Below are positions 26,851 to 35,725 of a stretch of 64,000 nt of DNA, one piece after another (the first letter of the stretch is position 1; each line of letters begins with the position of its first letter). This DNA comes from Alteromonas macleodii ATCC 27126. GTDB taxonomy: Bacteria > Pseudomonadota > Gammaproteobacteria > Enterobacterales > Alteromonadaceae. A program made the position numbers and the translations under genes. The stretch is from NCBI RefSeq assembly GCF_000172635.2, contig NC_018632.1:4154001-4218000 (forward strand), read 5' to 3'. Under the pieces are notes generated by a model. That model was not told the origin of the DNA and ran no database searches. It saw only the letters and a list, made by a program, of their open reading frames with translations.

Positions 26851-27942
26851 TTACTTGTGATATTGCTTACTAAGTTCATGTACCGCATTAACGAACACAC
26901 CTGCATTTTCAGGTGGTACGTCTAGATGGATACCGTGACCTAAATTAAATACGTGACCGCTACCTTCACCGTAACCTTCTAGAATGGACGCCACTTCTTG
27001 CTCAATTCTTTGCGGTTGAGCATACAGCATTGATGGATCCATATTACCTTGAAGTGCAACTTTATCGCCAATGCGCGCACGCGCTTCTTTAATGTCGATA
27101 GTCCAGTCTAAACCTACTGCGTCGCAGCCTGTCGCCGCAATCGATTCTAGCCACATGCCACCGTTTTTGGTGAACAAGGTAACAGGTACTTTACGGCCTT
27201 CATTTTCACGGGTCAGCCCACTTACAATGCGCTCCATGTACTGAAGCGAGAATTCTTTGTAGTCACGAGGAGATAACACGCCACCCCAAGTATCAAATAC
27301 CATGACTGACTGCGCGCCCGCAGCGATTTGAGCATTTAAATACTCAGTAACAGAATCAGCCAGTTTTGCTAGTAACGCATGAAGCGTTGCTGGCTCAGCA
27401 AATGCCATTTTCTTGATTTTGGTAAAGGCTTTACTTGAACCACCTTCAATCATGTAAGTCGCGAGTGTCCAAGGGCTTCCAGAAAAACCAATTAATGGCA
27501 CTTCACCTTTAAGCTCACGGCGAATAGTACGAACGGCATTCATTACGTACTGTAGTTCACCTTCTGGATCAGGAAGGCCGATTTTATCCACATCCGCTTT
27601 ACACGTGATTGGATTTTTAAAGCGAGGGCCTTCACCTGTTTCAAAGTAAAGACCGAGGCCCATCGCATCTGGAATGGTCAAAATATCCGAAAAGAGAATT
27701 GCAGCGTCGAGAGGAAAACGACGTAAAGGTTGTAGCGTCACCTCACATGCAAGTTCTGCATTCTTGCACAACGACATAAAATCGCCTGCTACTGCACGAG
27801 TCGCTTTGTACTCTGGGAGGTAGCGCCCGGCTTGTCGCATCATCCATACAGGTGTGACATCAACCGGCTGCTTAAGTAACGCACGTAAGTAACGATCGTT
27901 CTTTAACGCGGGCTTATCAACACTGGGGAAATTTTGCGACAT
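26851..27942 (-). CDS. hemE: Uroporphyrinogen decarboxylase HemE
   Basis: Converts uroporphyrinogen III to coproporphyrinogen III. The whole length aligns by eye with E. coli Hem[119 protein letters not shown]. The ATG at 27942 (363 residues) is preferred over GTG at 27951 because the AGGTGA Shine-Dalgarno lies 5 bases before the ATG and overlaps the GTG. nudC lies upstream on the same strand, but a terminator-like hairpin sits between. Confidence 0.97.
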   Translation of the reverse strand: MSQNFPSVDKPALKNDRYLRALLKQPVDVTPVWMMRQAGRYLPEYKATRAVAGDFMSLCKNAELACEVTLQPLRRFPLDAAILFSDILTIPDAMGLGLYFETGEGPRFKNPITCKADVDKIGLPDPEGELQYVMNAVRTIRRELKGEVPLIGFSGSPWTLATYMIEGGSSKAFTKIKKMAFAEPATLHALLAKLADSVTEYLNAQIAAGAQSVMVFDTWGGVLSPRDYKEFSLQYMERIVSGLTRENEGRKVPVTLFTKNGGMWLESIAATGCDAVGLDWTIDIKEARARIGDKVALQGNMDPSMLYAQPQRIEQEVASILEGYGEGSGHVFNLGHGIHLDVPPENAGVFVNAVHELSKQYHK

Positions 27943-28142
27943 ATAACTCACCTAAATTACTGAAGATATTTGAGCGCGAAAGTATACCAGTATTCTTAAC
28001 TAAGGTGTGCTAAAACCTGTATTAAAAAATCAATGTTTTAACGACAAATCGGTGTAGTGTCGATTATTAAAGACAAACAATACTTGAACATTACTTTAAA
28101 AAGACGCTTGCACTTAAAGTGAGTGTTTGCTATTACTATAAC

Positions 28143-28212
28143 CGTTAAAGAAAAGAAGCCCTACATGGGACCGTGCTAAACTTATTGAAACCCTGCCTCG
28201 GCAGGGTTTTTT
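28143..28212 (+). ncRNA. Candidate small RNA between hemE and nudC
   Basis: On the plus strand a sigma-70-like promoter is visible: TTGCAC (28108-28113), a 17-base spacer, and TATTAC (28131-28136) preceded by TGC (extended -10). About 45 bases after the predicted start comes a strong hairpin, AAACCCTGC / GCAGGGTTT (28189-28210), followed by TTT. The T-tract is on the plus strand; the minus strand after the stem reads CAATAAG, so the hairpin is poorly suited to terminate nudC. The predicted product is about 70 nt with a 3' terminator hairpin and poly-U, as Hfq-dependent small RNAs have. No coding gene on the plus strand needs this terminator. Confidence 0.4.
28187..28212 (+). terminator. Rho-independent terminator, plus-strand polarity
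   Basis: The stem AAACCCTGC with its complement closes on a 4-base loop and is followed by TTT (six T in a row including the stem end). It ends at the stop codon of the convergent nudC gene. The weak T-tract on the minus strand suggests that it mainly ends a plus-strand transcript. Confidence 0.75.
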
Positions 28213-29044
28213 ATTTGTCGCCGATCAGAGACACCGTTTCAGCAATTAATTGTCCCGCAATAGACACTTTCGGTGGAATAGTCGGCAGCGCATCTATATC
28301 AAACCATTGCGCATCATCTATCTCGTTCTCCTGACAACGAATTTCCCCTTCGTCATACTCGGCAATAAACCCGACCATTAAGGAATGTGGAAATGGCCAT
28401 GGCTGACTATTGTAATAGCGCAAGTTTTTAACCTTAACGCCAACTTCTTCGAAAACTTCTCTGTGGACCGCTTGCTCCAGACTTTCACCACTTTCTACAA
28501 AGCCAGCAAGAGTTGAATACATATTAGATTCTCGATGGCGAACGCCTTTGGCCAAAAGTATTTTTTCGCTGTCGTGTATAGAAACAATGATACAGGGAGA
28601 CACTCTTGGATAACTGCGATGTTGGCAGCGGTGACAATGCATTGCCATTTCCCAATCTACGCGTTCAGTCTTGGCTCCACATTGCCCGCAAAATTGATGA
28701 GTACGCAAGAAAAGGATGTATTGCCAGGCTCGCCCAATAACGGAAAAGGCTATATCGTATTCGGCAAAAAGAAGCTGTCTAAGCGATACCCGTTCCCAAC
28801 CGGGTTCCTCAACATGCTCAGCGCCCAAATCAACGACGTATACGGGCAGGTCTCTATGCGCCGTCTCATTGAGCGGCGGAAGTTGATGAATTTCATCGAC
28901 ATAAGATGCTAAAAATGGAATATCACTCAGATAAGCAATGGGGATAGACTCAGACGATTCTTGTACTACAATTTTGCCGCGACTAAAAACTACCCACAGG
29001 GCTTGCTGAGCAGCTAGTTTCGCCTCATCCAACTTTATCATCAT
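28211..29044 (-). CDS. nudC: NAD(+) diphosphatase / RNA decapping hydrolase NudC
   Basis: The 277-residue enzyme hydrolyses NAD(H) to NMN(H) and AMP and removes NAD caps from RNA 5' ends. It has an N-terminal domain, a zinc ribbon (CGQCG, then CHRC), and the Nudix box GFVESGESLEQAVHREVFEEVGV. The NudC-specific SQPWPFPHSLM follows the box. The ATG at 29044 is followed directly by a second ATG, and AGGAG lies 9 bases upstream. Context nudC-hemE with rsd divergent is conserved from E. coli. Confidence 0.96.
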   Translation of the reverse strand: MMIKLDEAKLAAQQALWVVFSRGKIVVQESSESIPIAYLSDIPFLASYVDEIHQLPPLNETAHRDLPVYVVDLGAEHVEEPGWERVSLRQLLFAEYDIAFSVIGRAWQYILFLRTHQFCGQCGAKTERVDWEMAMHCHRCQHRSYPRVSPCIIVSIHDSEKILLAKGVRHRESNMYSTLAGFVESGESLEQAVHREVFEEVGVKVKNLRYYNSQPWPFPHSLMVGFIAEYDEGEIRCQENEIDDAQWFDIDALPTIPPKVSIAGQLIAETVSLIGDK

Positions 29045-29205
29045 TGCACATCACTCCTGTTCTTTAATGCTTCATACTACACTAAATACTGAGCGTATAG
29101 ATCGCCACCATACATTTTGAAACGAACTTTTTCGCGCAAAATTTGTGTCGCTAGTGCACAGTGTTATACTGAAACTTATTGTCGCTAAACGGGTAACACA
29201 TCAAA

Positions 29206-29670
29206 ATGTTGCAACAGTTAGAAAGCGTTAAATCAAAATGGGGCGGGAAAAGCCAGGTTATTGACCGCTGGTTAATGGACAGACAGGCACTGTTAGTTTC
29301 TTTCTGTGAACTAGCAGGTATTAACAAGCGAAGCGAGTGTTTACCTGACCCAGATGAAATAGACAACTTTTGCAGCGCATTACTCGATTATTTGTCGGTA
29401 GGACACTTTGAGGTTTTCGATATGTTGGTTGAAAACGACAATGAAGGCCTTGCACTACGAGATAAACTTTACCCCAGATTGACAAAAACCACTGACGCAG
29501 CACTCGCATTTAATGATACGTTTGCACAAGCAGTAACGCCCGAGCAGGCAGCTGAATTTGACTCAGCGCTAGCCAAGCTTGGTGAGACATTAGAAGAGCG
29601 TTTCTCCTTGGAAGATGAGTTAATAGCTCATGTACACACTAAAAAACGTGATCCAGAAGTGACGCTTTAA
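29206..29670 (+). CDS. rsd: Regulator of sigma-70, Rsd/AlgQ family
   Basis: A 154-residue helical protein that binds sigma-70 region 4 and favours alternative sigma factors in stationary phase. Diagnostic segments are MLQQLESVKSKWGG, IDRWLMDRQALLVSFCELAGI, DNFCSALLDYLSVGHFEVFDML and LEERFSLEDELIAHV, all of which match the E. coli Rsd pattern. It is divergent from nudC with about 160 bases between the starts, as in E. coli. zur follows 35 bases downstream. Confidence 0.93.
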   Translation: MLQQLESVKSKWGGKSQVIDRWLMDRQALLVSFCELAGINKRSECLPDPDEIDNFCSALLDYLSVGHFEVFDMLVENDNEGLALRDKLYPRLTKTTDAALAFNDTFAQAVTPEQAAEFDSALAKLGETLEERFSLEDELIAHVHTKKRDPEVTL

Positions 29671-29705
29671 TATAACAATGAAAGTCGAGTTTACGGTTAT
29701 CATCA

Positions 29706-30179
29706 ATGAACAAAACCACACTTATTCATAAGGCACGGGCTTATTGCGAGCAACGCGGCGCCAGATTCACACCGCTTAGAGAAAAGGTGTACGAAATTCT
29801 TGTTTCAAAGCACGGCCCTATGGGTGCTTATGAACTACTCGACTCACTGAAAGAAACAGAGTCTAGTGCCAAACCTGCGACAGTCTATCGCGCCCTTGAT
29901 TTTCTTCTCGATTTTGGGTTTATTCACCGTTTAGAGTCTACCAATGCGTTTGTGGCCTGCTATCATTTTGGTTGTAACCACCCTGTTCAGTTTCTAATTT
30001 GTGACAGCTGTGGTGATGTTGCTGAAATTCAATCTGAAGGTCTTCAAGAGACCCTTGATAGCCAAGCAAAGCAACACGGATTCAAAGTATCGAAACAAAC
30101 TATAGAGGCCCATGGATTATGTGCCGATTGTCAACAAACGGAAGATCACGCTGCCCAGGAGAGTGTACATGAATGCTGA
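29706..30179 (+). CDS. zur: Zinc uptake regulator Zur (Fur family)
   Basis: A 157-residue Fur-family repressor. The winged helix spans about 1-85 (RGARFTPLREKVYEILVSKHGPMGAYELLDSL, PATVYRALDFLLDFGFIHRL). The metal and dimer domain contains HFGCNHPVQFLICDSCGD and CADC. The CxxC pairs, the HFGCNH segment and the overall resemblance to Zur rather than Fur (no His-rich HHDH segment of Fur) support Zur. It represses zinc uptake genes when zinc is sufficient; a matching palindrome occurs upstream of the ABC pair at 50999. Its 3' end overlaps the cheX start by 11 bases. Confidence 0.85.
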   Translation: MNKTTLIHKARAYCEQRGARFTPLREKVYEILVSKHGPMGAYELLDSLKETESSAKPATVYRALDFLLDFGFIHRLESTNAFVACYHFGCNHPVQFLICDSCGDVAEIQSEGLQETLDSQAKQHGFKVSKQTIEAHGLCADCQQTEDHAAQESVHEC

Positions 30180-30633
30180 TTTTGTGAACCCGTTTATTGC
30201 TGGTCTTTTGAACGTGCTTGAAACCATGGCTCAAACTAAATTGACCCCTGGCAAGCCCAAGCGCAAACAAAGTGATATCGCCAAAGGCGATGTATCGGGG
30301 CTAATTGGCATGGTGGGCCCTGACGTTCGCGGCTCGATGTCTATTACTTTTGACGAGTCTTTGGCCCTGACCATAATGGAGAGAATGGTTGGCGAGCGCC
30401 CTGAGAAGCTTGATGCAGAAGTAGGCGACATGGTTGGCGAAGTTACCAACATGATTTGCGGTAACGCAAAACGAGACCTTGCTGAGCGGGGTTACGAGTT
30501 TGGAATGGCAACACCCATCGTTGTATCAGGAAAGCAACATACGATTAGTCACCAGGTTGATGGTGCTAAAATTATTCTTCCTTTCATGTGCGACGAAGGA
30601 TTAGCGCATTTGGAAATCTGTTTTGACAAATAA
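30169..30633 (+). CDS. CheX-like chemotaxis phosphatase domain protein
   Basis: The ATG at 30169 has CAGGAGAG at the right distance (154 residues); an in-frame ATG 57 bases upstream lies well inside zur and lacks a ribosome binding site. The single CheC/CheX fold contains the phosphatase helix [18 protein letters not shown], in which Glu91 and Asn94 fit the ExxN catalytic pair that dephosphorylates CheY-P. The family usually lies in chemotaxis operons; here it sits between zur and yjbQ with overlaps on both sides (11 bases each). Its response-regulator partner is not in this window. Confidence 0.85.
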   Translation: MNADFVNPFIAGLLNVLETMAQTKLTPGKPKRKQSDIAKGDVSGLIGMVGPDVRGSMSITFDESLALTIMERMVGERPEKLDAEVGDMVGEVTNMICGNAKRDLAERGYEFGMATPIVVSGKQHTISHQVDGAKIILPFMCDEGLAHLEICFDK

Positions 30634-31060
30634 TTTCTGGCAGTCTGAAAAAATTACACTCGACAGCTACCCGAGAGGATTTCACCTGATAACACAGCAG
30701 GTGGAATCTGCAATACCCAGTATTCGTCATGTTGAAGTCGGCCTTTTGCACCTATGGCTTCAGCATACAAGTGCTAGTTTGACAATCAATGAAAATGCCG
30801 ACCCTACAGTGAGGCATGATATGGAAGCGTTCTTCAACCATAGTGTAAAAGAAGAGCTTTCTTTTTTCAGGCATACTTATGAAGGTAAAGATGATATGCC
30901 TGCTCACTTAAAATCGAGTATACTAGGGTGTCAACTTACTATACCTGTCCAACAAGGCAAGCTTGCACTTGGCACGTGGCAGGGTATCATGCTCGGCGAA
31001 CACCGAGATCATGGTGGAAGACGAACAATTATTGCCACATTACAAGGGATCGCAGCCTAA
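30623..31060 (+). CDS. yjbQ: YjbQ/UPF0047 family secondary thiamine-phosphate synthase-like protein
   Basis: The 145-residue protein contains [20 protein letters not shown] and [18 protein letters not shown], the signature blocks of YjbQ (UPF0047). Purified members show weak thiamine phosphate synthase activity, but their real role is unclear. The conserved His and Glu residues suggest a metal site. The start is TTG at 30623, which lies inside the last codons of cheX; GGAAA lies 8-12 bases upstream. No in-frame ATG precedes it. Confidence 0.9.
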   Translation: MTNNFWQSEKITLDSYPRGFHLITQQVESAIPSIRHVEVGLLHLWLQHTSASLTINENADPTVRHDMEAFFNHSVKEELSFFRHTYEGKDDMPAHLKSSILGCQLTIPVQQGKLALGTWQGIMLGEHRDHGGRRTIIATLQGIAA

Positions 31061-31161
31061 CCCATATTATAAATGGCACAATTTGTGCTAGCGTTAAACG
31101 TTAAGCACAACACAAAATTATCAAAAATCGATAATCACTCAACGTTAAACAGGATGTGACT

Positions 31162-32358
31162 ATGAAACAACACTTTAAAATGGCAGCGCTATCTCTTGCT
31201 GTAATTTCTTCGACTAATGCATTTGCACAAGACTCTTCTGAGCCAGAGTACAAAAACTGGTTTGGTTTGTCTGGCATGTATTACAACACTGACGACTCAC
31301 GTCCGTTAGATCTAACTGACGGCGGCCTTTACGACGATGGTCGTGGCGTAGCTTTTGAATACGGTTTCCGTTTTACTCAAAGCTGGGCAGCTCGTGTTGA
31401 ATTTACAGCCCTAGACCTTGATTATGCAGGCGGCGGTGATGAAAGCGGTGAAATGGTTGGTGTTGACGCACTATACTTCATGCCAAATGATGCATGGTTC
31501 GTTTTTGGTGGTGTTAAGCGTCAAGCAGTAGGCGAATCAACTACGCTTGGTAACATCGGTATCGGTAAACACTGGGACATCCACGAAGATGTTAAACTTG
31601 TTACTGAAATCGCCGCTTATCACGACTTCGGTGAAGATTACAATGACTACAGTGTTAAAGTTGGTATCGCGATCCCATTTGGTAAAGGCACTCCTGCCGC
31701 GCCTAAAGACAGCGACAACGATGGCGTTGTAGACAGCAAAGACCAGTGCCCAATGACACCAGCGGGTGTTCGTGTTGACGCAAATGGTTGTAGCATCGAT
31801 GATGATAACGATGGCGTTCTAAACAACGTTGACCAGTGTCCTAACACTCCAGCTGGCACTAAAGTAGATGCAACTGGCTGTGCAATTAAAGATTCGGACA
31901 ACGACGGCGTTGTAGACAGCAAAGATATGTGCCCTGATACACCAGCTGGCGTAAAAGTTGATGCAAAAGGTTGTACAGTATTTGACGAAGAGACAGTAGA
32001 AATCACACTACGCGTTCTATTCGACAACGAAAGTGCTGTAGTTAAAATGCCAAAAGATCCAGAAATCTCTGAATTTGCTGAGTTCATGAAGCAGTATCCT
32101 TCAACAACTGCGGTAATTGAAGGTCACACTTCTGCACCAGGTAGTGAAGCTTACAACATGGACCTTTCTAAGCGTCGTGCTGCGAACTTCAAAGAAGTAA
32201 TGGTAGACATGTACGGTATCGAAGGTTCTCGTTTAGAGACTATCGGTTACGGCGAAACTCAGCTTCTAGACAATGGTAAGAATGCTGAAGCACACCGTGT
32301 TAACCGTCGCATTTCAGTGACAGTTAAAGACACAGTGAAAGTAGCTGAAGAAAAGTAA
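31162..32358 (+). CDS. OmpA-family outer membrane protein with thrombospondin type-3 repeats
   Basis: A 398-residue protein starting at ATG 31162, with AGGA 7 bases upstream; a GTG two codons earlier overlaps that site. Signal peptide (1-22, AFA cleavage), an N-terminal beta-barrel of eight probable strands (25-180), then three Asp-rich TSP3 calcium-binding repeats (DSDNDGVVDSKDQC, DDDNDGVLNNVDQC, DSDNDGVVDSKDMC), and a C-terminal OmpA peptidoglycan-binding domain (FDNESAVV, EGHTSAPGSEAYNMDLSKRRA, HRVNRRISV). It ties the outer membrane to the cell wall. Codon use looks like that of an abundant protein, and it has its own terminator. Confidence 0.92.
   Translation: MKQHFKMAALSLAVISSTNAFAQDSSEPEYKNWFGLSGMYYNTDDSRPLDLTDGGLYDDGRGVAFEYGFRFTQSWAARVEFTALDLDYAGGGDESGEMVGVDALYFMPNDAWFVFGGVKRQAVGESTTLGNIGIGKHWDIHEDVKLVTEIAAYHDFGEDYNDYSVKVGIAIPFGKGTPAAPKDSDNDGVVDSKDQCPMTPAGVRVDANGCSIDDDNDGVLNNVDQCPNTPAGTKVDATGCAIKDSDNDGVVDSKDMCPDTPAGVKVDAKGCTVFDEETVEITLRVLFDNESAVVKMPKDPEISEFAEFMKQYPSTTAVIEGHTSAPGSEAYNMDLSKRRAANFKEVMVDMYGIEGSRLETIGYGETQLLDNGKNAEAHRVNRRISVTVKDTVKVAEEK
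31708..31977 (+). repeat. Three tandem ~90-bp units coding TSP3 calcium-binding repeats
   Basis: Units begin at 31708, 31798 and 31891, each encoding D-x-D-N-D-G-V, then a short loop, a CP segment, TPAG, and GC at the end. Units 1 and 3 are nearly identical over the first 40 bases, so copy number could change by recombination. Confidence 0.8.
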
Positions 32359-32376
32359 TTCATTGTATATGAATTG

Positions 32377-32403
32377 AAAAAGGCGCCTTACGGCGCCTTT
32401 TTT
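32377..32403 (+). terminator. Terminator of the OmpA-like gene
   Basis: Stem AAGGCGCC / GGCGCCTT with loop TTAC, followed by TTTT, begins about 20 bases after the stop codon at 32358. The A-run before it allows it to work for dnaB on the other strand as well. Confidence 0.88.
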
Positions 32404-32484
32404 GTGTCTGAAATACTTTAACTTGTTAACCCTTAAAATGTAGACCGTGGCCGCAGTCGAAGCCTTTAGTCGCTATAAGAGGGG

Positions 32485-33870
32485 CTAATATTCGTCGGCT
32501 ATGGCAGGGCCTGCATAGTTGTCAAATCGTGAGAATTGGCCTTGGAACGTAAGTCGACAGGTACCAATTGGGCCGTTACGCTGTTTACCAATAATAATCT
32601 CTGCAATGCCCTTATACTCACTGTTTTCGTGATAAACCTCATCACGATAAATAAACATAATAAGGTCGGCATCCTGCTCGATTGAGCCAGACTCACGAAG
32701 GTCAGAGTTTACAGGACGTTTATCGGCGCGTTGTTCTAGCGTACGGTTAAGCTGTGAAAGGGCAACTACCGGCACTTCAAGCTCTTTAGCCAATGCTTTC
32801 AATGAGCGAGAGATCTCTGCAATTTCCAATGTTCGGTTATCACTAAGAGAAGGTACGCGCATCAACTGAAGATAATCCACCATGATTAGACTGATTCCAC
32901 CGCGTTCGCGAGCGAGTTTTCTTGCGCGACTTCGCACGTCCATTGGTGTAAGGCCTGATGAATCATCAACAAACAAACAATCTTTGTCTTTGAGCATAGC
33001 CATGGTGTTGGAGATACGTGCCCAATCTTCATCATCCAGCTGTGCAGTACGAATTTTGGTTTGGTCAACGCGGCTTAATGACGCCAACATACGCATCATG
33101 ATTTGTTCTGAGGGCATCTCAAGACTGAAAACAAGTACAGGTTTATCTTCTGCCATCATGGCGTTTTCAATCAAGTTCATGGCGAAGGTGGTCTTACCCA
33201 TCGATGGACGAGCCGCCACGATAATAAGGTCAGAGGGCTGCATACCACTGGTCATTTTGTCTAGGTCGGTAAAGCCGGTAGTAACACCGGTAACATCTTT
33301 ATTGGTTTTCACCAATTCTTCTAGACGGTCAATGGTCTTCCCTAAGATAGACTCGACATCGCGAGGACCTTCGTTTTCACCAGTTCTTCGTTCGGCAATT
33401 TCAAATACTTTACTTTCGGCCAGGTCAAGAATGTCTGCACTGTCACGGCCTTCGGGGTTGTACCCAACTTCCGCTATTTCATGCGCCACGCCAATAAGCT
33501 CTCGGGTTATCGCGCGCTCACTAATAATTTGCGCATAAGACACAACGTTCGCAGAACTTGGCGTGTTTTTGGCAAGTTCACCTAAGTAGGCAAAACCACC
33601 AGCATCTTCCAGTTCATCATGCTTTTCCAGCTCTTCTGATACTGTTATAAGATCTATTGGCTGGCTACTGTTTAGTAGTCGAGTGATAGCACGAAAGATA
33701 ATTTGGTGTGAGCGATTGTAGAAATCGTTATCGGTAACAAGCTCCGCGACTTTGTCCCAGCTTTCAGGGTCAATAAGCATGCTGCCCAAAACAGATTGCT
33801 CAGCCTCAATGCTATGAGGTGGAACCTTCAATTTTTCAACATTCTTATCGTTTTTAGACGCAGACGCCAC
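32485..33870 (-). CDS. dnaB: Replicative DNA helicase DnaB
   Basis: The 461-residue hexameric 5'-3' helicase has the N-terminal DnaB domain (LKVPPHSIEAEQSVLGSMLID), linker, and RecA-like C-terminal domain with Walker A ARPSMGKTTFAMN, Walker B SLIMVDYLQLMRVP and the arginine finger region RESGSIEQDADLIMFIYRDE. No intein interrupts it. The start is GTG at 33870 with AATAGG 8 bases upstream. E. coli has dnaB elsewhere; here it lies between the OmpA-like gene (convergent) and a lipoprotein. Confidence 0.97.
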   Translation of the reverse strand: MASASKNDKNVEKLKVPPHSIEAEQSVLGSMLIDPESWDKVAELVTDNDFYNRSHQIIFRAITRLLNSSQPIDLITVSEELEKHDELEDAGGFAYLGELAKNTPSSANVVSYAQIISERAITRELIGVAHEIAEVGYNPEGRDSADILDLAESKVFEIAERRTGENEGPRDVESILGKTIDRLEELVKTNKDVTGVTTGFTDLDKMTSGMQPSDLIIVAARPSMGKTTFAMNLIENAMMAEDKPVLVFSLEMPSEQIMMRMLASLSRVDQTKIRTAQLDDEDWARISNTMAMLKDKDCLFVDDSSGLTPMDVRSRARKLARERGGISLIMVDYLQLMRVPSLSDNRTLEIAEISRSLKALAKELEVPVVALSQLNRTLEQRADKRPVNSDLRESGSIEQDADLIMFIYRDEVYHENSEYKGIAEIIIGKQRNGPIGTCRLTFQGQFSRFDNYAGPAIADEY

Positions 33871-33985
33871 GAGTGAAACCTATTCCAATGCACAAAAGTC
33901 AGTTGGATATTATGCGCTTTTAACGTCCATCACTCAACAAAGGAAGTCGTCATTTTGTTGCGAAAGCGCAAAAAGACAACATCGT

Positions 33986-34456
33986 TTAAAGCGTTTTCTC
34001 CAGCTTTAAAAACGTACCGTCAACCAAGGTGTAGGCGCTGCCACCTTCCTGAAAAATGAGTGTAGAACCCATGATTGCTGAATTATCAAGGCACGACAAA
34101 CTTACTTCAGTAATCTTGTCGTCGCTAAAGCCGAGCGATGATGGAGAGGCTTTAAAAGCAGCATAAAAATCTTGATTACTGATATTTTTCGTTGAATACA
34201 CCGGTGACTCACAGAATGCCTGATCGAGTTTAGCCGAGTCTGAAGCATAGGTTACCGAGCGACCCAAGAACTTTTCTGACTCTATTGATGAGTGAGCTGA
34301 AACACCTACATTATAGGCCTTAGTCACCACCCAAGTACCTTCGTAATAAGCGGGTTCCTGAACAGCACAGCCTAGCGTAAATGCGCATATTCCAAACGCA
34401 CCAATAATTAGACTATGAAATCGCCAAAACCTTTTGACGTGTCCAACAATACTCAA
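33986..34456 (-). CDS. Lipoprotein of unknown function
   Basis: I start it at TTG 34456 because GGAGG lies 5 bases upstream; another TTG four codons earlier is open but would overlap that site. The 156-residue product has a signal peptide with lipobox FTLGC near residue 30, then a compact domain with two further cysteines (AFCES, LSCLD) that could form a disulfide. FLKLEKTL ends the protein. I recognise no family. It lies upstream of dnaB on the same strand with about 115 bases between, and appears independent. Confidence 0.55.
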   Translation of the reverse strand: MSIVGHVKRFWRFHSLIIGAFGICAFTLGCAVQEPAYYEGTWVVTKAYNVGVSAHSSIESEKFLGRSVTYASDSAKLDQAFCESPVYSTKNISNQDFYAAFKASPSSLGFSDDKITEVSLSCLDNSAIMGSTLIFQEGGSAYTLVDGTFLKLEKTL

Positions 34457-34594
34457 TTTAACCTCCAATCAAAAAATAACAAACCATGTGATGATGTGGG
34501 TGAAGCGTGCAGGTCCGCTAACTTGTAACTAAGAGCCATTAAAACGCACTTTTGTTACTTACAAACGCTCAGCTACACATTTTTAGCGACCAAA

Positions 34595-34625
34595 CAAAAA
34601 AAGCTGCGATCACTCGCAGCTTTTC
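34595..34625 (-). terminator. Terminator of the sigma / anti-sigma / DUF4097 operon
   Basis: On the minus strand a stem AAGCTGCGA / TCGCAGCTT with a 4-base loop is followed by TTTTTTGTTTGG. It lies about 86 bases past the DUF4097 gene stop and before the lipoprotein gene. Confidence 0.85.
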
Positions 34626-34710
34626 ATTAATCACCACATGTCTGATTAATAAATGTGGACTAAATTCATTTTTTCAACCTAAAGTTTCAATTGTGTTGCC
34701 TATAGCTTAT

Positions 34711-35712
34711 TCACTTTTGGTCTATTTCAATTCGCCCGTGTACCGTAGAGATGTCTACATTTGCAGCCCCACCGTTGTGGATAAAGCGTAGCCAGCTACC
34801 TGGGCCATACTTAGGCTTTTGCGACTTTTCATCACTGATATTGTTTACAATGTTGCCGCCAGCGTGCGTCTCAATATCAAATTGTGCCGATACGCCATCT
34901 TGAAAGACAAATTCCATTGCACCGCCTACAGAATTCGCTTTTACGCTACCGTTCTTATTAAGACCTAAACTTGCGTAAGTCCTTCCATTAACCGTATTGA
35001 TTTGCAGTACGTCCACCGCTTGAAGAGACACATCGATTCGACCGTTGACGGTTTCTACTGATACGTCTGGGCTATCGGAAGTGATGTCGAGCTTGCCATT
35101 AACTGACGCAAAGCTCACTGGCGTGTTTCCTGAGTGTGACGCTTCAATTTCGCCATTCACTGTTTCCGCCTCTAAACGGCCTCTCACATTCTCAAGCACG
35201 ATATCGCCATTAACCGACTCAACTTCAACCCGCTCACCTATGTTTTTAAGGGTTACGTCGCCGTTTACCACCTCAACATCTACTGCTTTTGTTATACCTT
35301 CTGCAATAAGATCAGCATTGACCGCGGTATAGTGAAGGTCGCTTGCTGAAGGTATATAGATAACAAGGTCGTCGCCATCTTTACCTTTATTAAACCAGCT
35401 CTTTGAGTGGCGCTCGACTTCAACGTGTATAACCACGACATCTCCACGTCTTTCAAAGATAAACTCTTCAGTTTGATCGCCCAGTTCACCGGTGACACGA
35501 ACCTGAGACTTATCCCAAACTCGGATGTCTGCTTTTCCGTTGATGTGTTCAATGTCCACTTTCGGCGAAGACGATGTGTCGATGGTCTTATCTACTTTTT
35601 CTCCTGCAAACGCCGCAGTAGCGATACTTAGCAGCGCAGTAGTAAGTAATATCTTGGCCCCCAAAGGTGCCATGAACGTGTGCAAAAATGTGCTTTTCGT
35701 ATTTATATTCAT
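34711..35712 (-). CDS. DUF4097 family beta-repeat protein, exported
   Basis: I start it at ATG 35712 (333 residues), which has AAGGG 7 bases upstream; extension upstream would run into the previous gene. A signal peptide (about 12-38, AFA cleavage) is followed by repeated short blocks of the form VEVVNGDVTL, VESVNGDIVL, AETVNGEIEA, FASVNGKLDI, VETVNGRIDV: a right-handed beta-solenoid typical of DUF4097/DUF4098 proteins, which is also found in bactofilin-like and adhesin-like surface proteins. The operon mates are an ECF sigma factor and its probable anti-sigma factor, so this is likely an envelope-associated target or sensor component. Function unknown. Confidence 0.78.
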   Translation of the reverse strand: MNINTKSTFLHTFMAPLGAKILLTTALLSIATAAFAGEKVDKTIDTSSSPKVDIEHINGKADIRVWDKSQVRVTGELGDQTEEFIFERRGDVVVIHVEVERHSKSWFNKGKDGDDLVIYIPSASDLHYTAVNADLIAEGITKAVDVEVVNGDVTLKNIGERVEVESVNGDIVLENVRGRLEAETVNGEIEASHSGNTPVSFASVNGKLDITSDSPDVSVETVNGRIDVSLQAVDVLQINTVNGRTYASLGLNKNGSVKANSVGGAMEFVFQDGVSAQFDIETHAGGNIVNNISDEKSQKPKYGPGSWLRFIHNGGAANVDISTVHGRIEIDQK

Positions 35713-35725
35713 CTTTAAACCCTTA

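Noticed and set aside
30112-30168. Longer CheX protein starting inside zur
   Set aside because: No ribosome binding site and a basic N-terminus unlike CheX; the ATG at 30169 follows CAGGAGAG.
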